Made by a program: the position numbers and the translations under genes. DNA of 6,511 nt from Verrucomicrobiota bacterium (GTDB taxonomy: Bacteria; Verrucomicrobiota; Verrucomicrobiia; Opitutales; Opitutaceae). Each line of letters begins with the position of its first letter. The first letter of the stretch is position 1. Below, piece by piece: positions 6,404 through 6,511 of the stretch. The notes under the pieces were generated by a model that searched no databases, was not told the DNA's origin, and saw only the letters and a list, made by a program, of their open reading frames with translations. The stretch covers positions 1-6,511 of the forward strand of contig JAURJO010000295.1 of assembly GCA_030832235.1 (NCBI GenBank). The letters run 5' to 3'.

Positions 6404-6511
6404 ATGCTTCGCCTGCATCTTCCGCCCAATCTCCCGGCCGCCGCGGCGCGCAACGCGGTGCCGGTGCGCGTGGAGCTGGATCTCAAGCAGGAGCCGCGTC
6501 CGGCGGTTCTA
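6404..6511 (+). CDS. Start of a hypothetical protein, truncated by the right edge
   Basis: An ATG at 6404 opens a frame that stays open for 36 codons to the end of the window. The peptide begins MLRLHLPPNLPAAAARN and continues with VPVRVELDLKQEP. Unlike the other genes here it has no signal peptide, so a cytoplasmic product is likely. There is no in-frame ATG, GTG or TTG in the roughly 60 bases just upstream, and no Shine-Dalgarno match. The alternating hydrophobic pattern VPVRVELDL suggests an early beta strand. I do not recognise the family, and 36 codons cannot prove the gene is real. Confidence 0.5.
   Translation, partial: MLRLHLPPNLPAAAARNAVPVRVELDLKQEPRPAVL

Noticed and set aside
1..6511. 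A CRISPR array, transposon ends, tRNA/rRNA or defence-type genes
   Set aside because: I saw no spaced direct repeats, transposase motifs, cloverleaf-like sequence or defence domains; the window is explained by ordinary hydrolase genes with short gaps.

Overview
The window is GC-rich throughout, and almost every gene in it encodes an exported protein. The gene mix is a beta-lactamase-fold serine hydrolase, a DUF885 zinc peptidase, an iduronate-2-sulfatase-like S1 sulfatase, and a secreted helical plus Ig-like protein of a kind I associate with Verrucomicrobiota/Planctomycetota. With the strong GC bias and the lack of Shine-Dalgarno-like leaders, this suggests a free-living verrucomicrobium of Opitutaceae type. 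That placement is an inference from gene content and memory, not a search.

Layout. Positions 1-1260 (minus) hold a class C beta-lactamase/esterase-like exported serine hydrolase whose last few codons lie beyond the left edge. A 103-base gap separates it from a divergent plus-strand cluster of three close-packed genes: a 346-aa exported protein of unknown function (1364-2404), a 596-aa DUF885 metallopeptidase (2438-4228) and a 504-aa sulfatase (4241-5755). The gaps inside the cluster are 33 and 12 bases, so they are probably one transcript. A 156-aa exported lysozyme/transglycosylase-like protein converges on the sulfatase from the minus strand (5762-6232), with only 6 bases between the stop codons. 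A 171-base gap with stacked palindromes follows. A new plus-strand reading frame then opens at 6404 and runs off the right edge.

Function as a unit. The plus-strand cluster combines an exported peptidase, an exported sulfatase and an exported protein that looks like the non-catalytic tail of larger enzymes. The simplest reading is periplasmic breakdown of a sulfated, peptide-bearing polymer such as a proteoglycan or sulfated glycopeptide, with the divergent serine hydrolase as a possible de-esterase or amidase. The enzyme family calls are well supported by motifs; the shared substrate is a hypothesis. I see no CRISPR array, transposase, tRNA, rRNA or defence gene. The most unusual item is the 1364-2404 protein.
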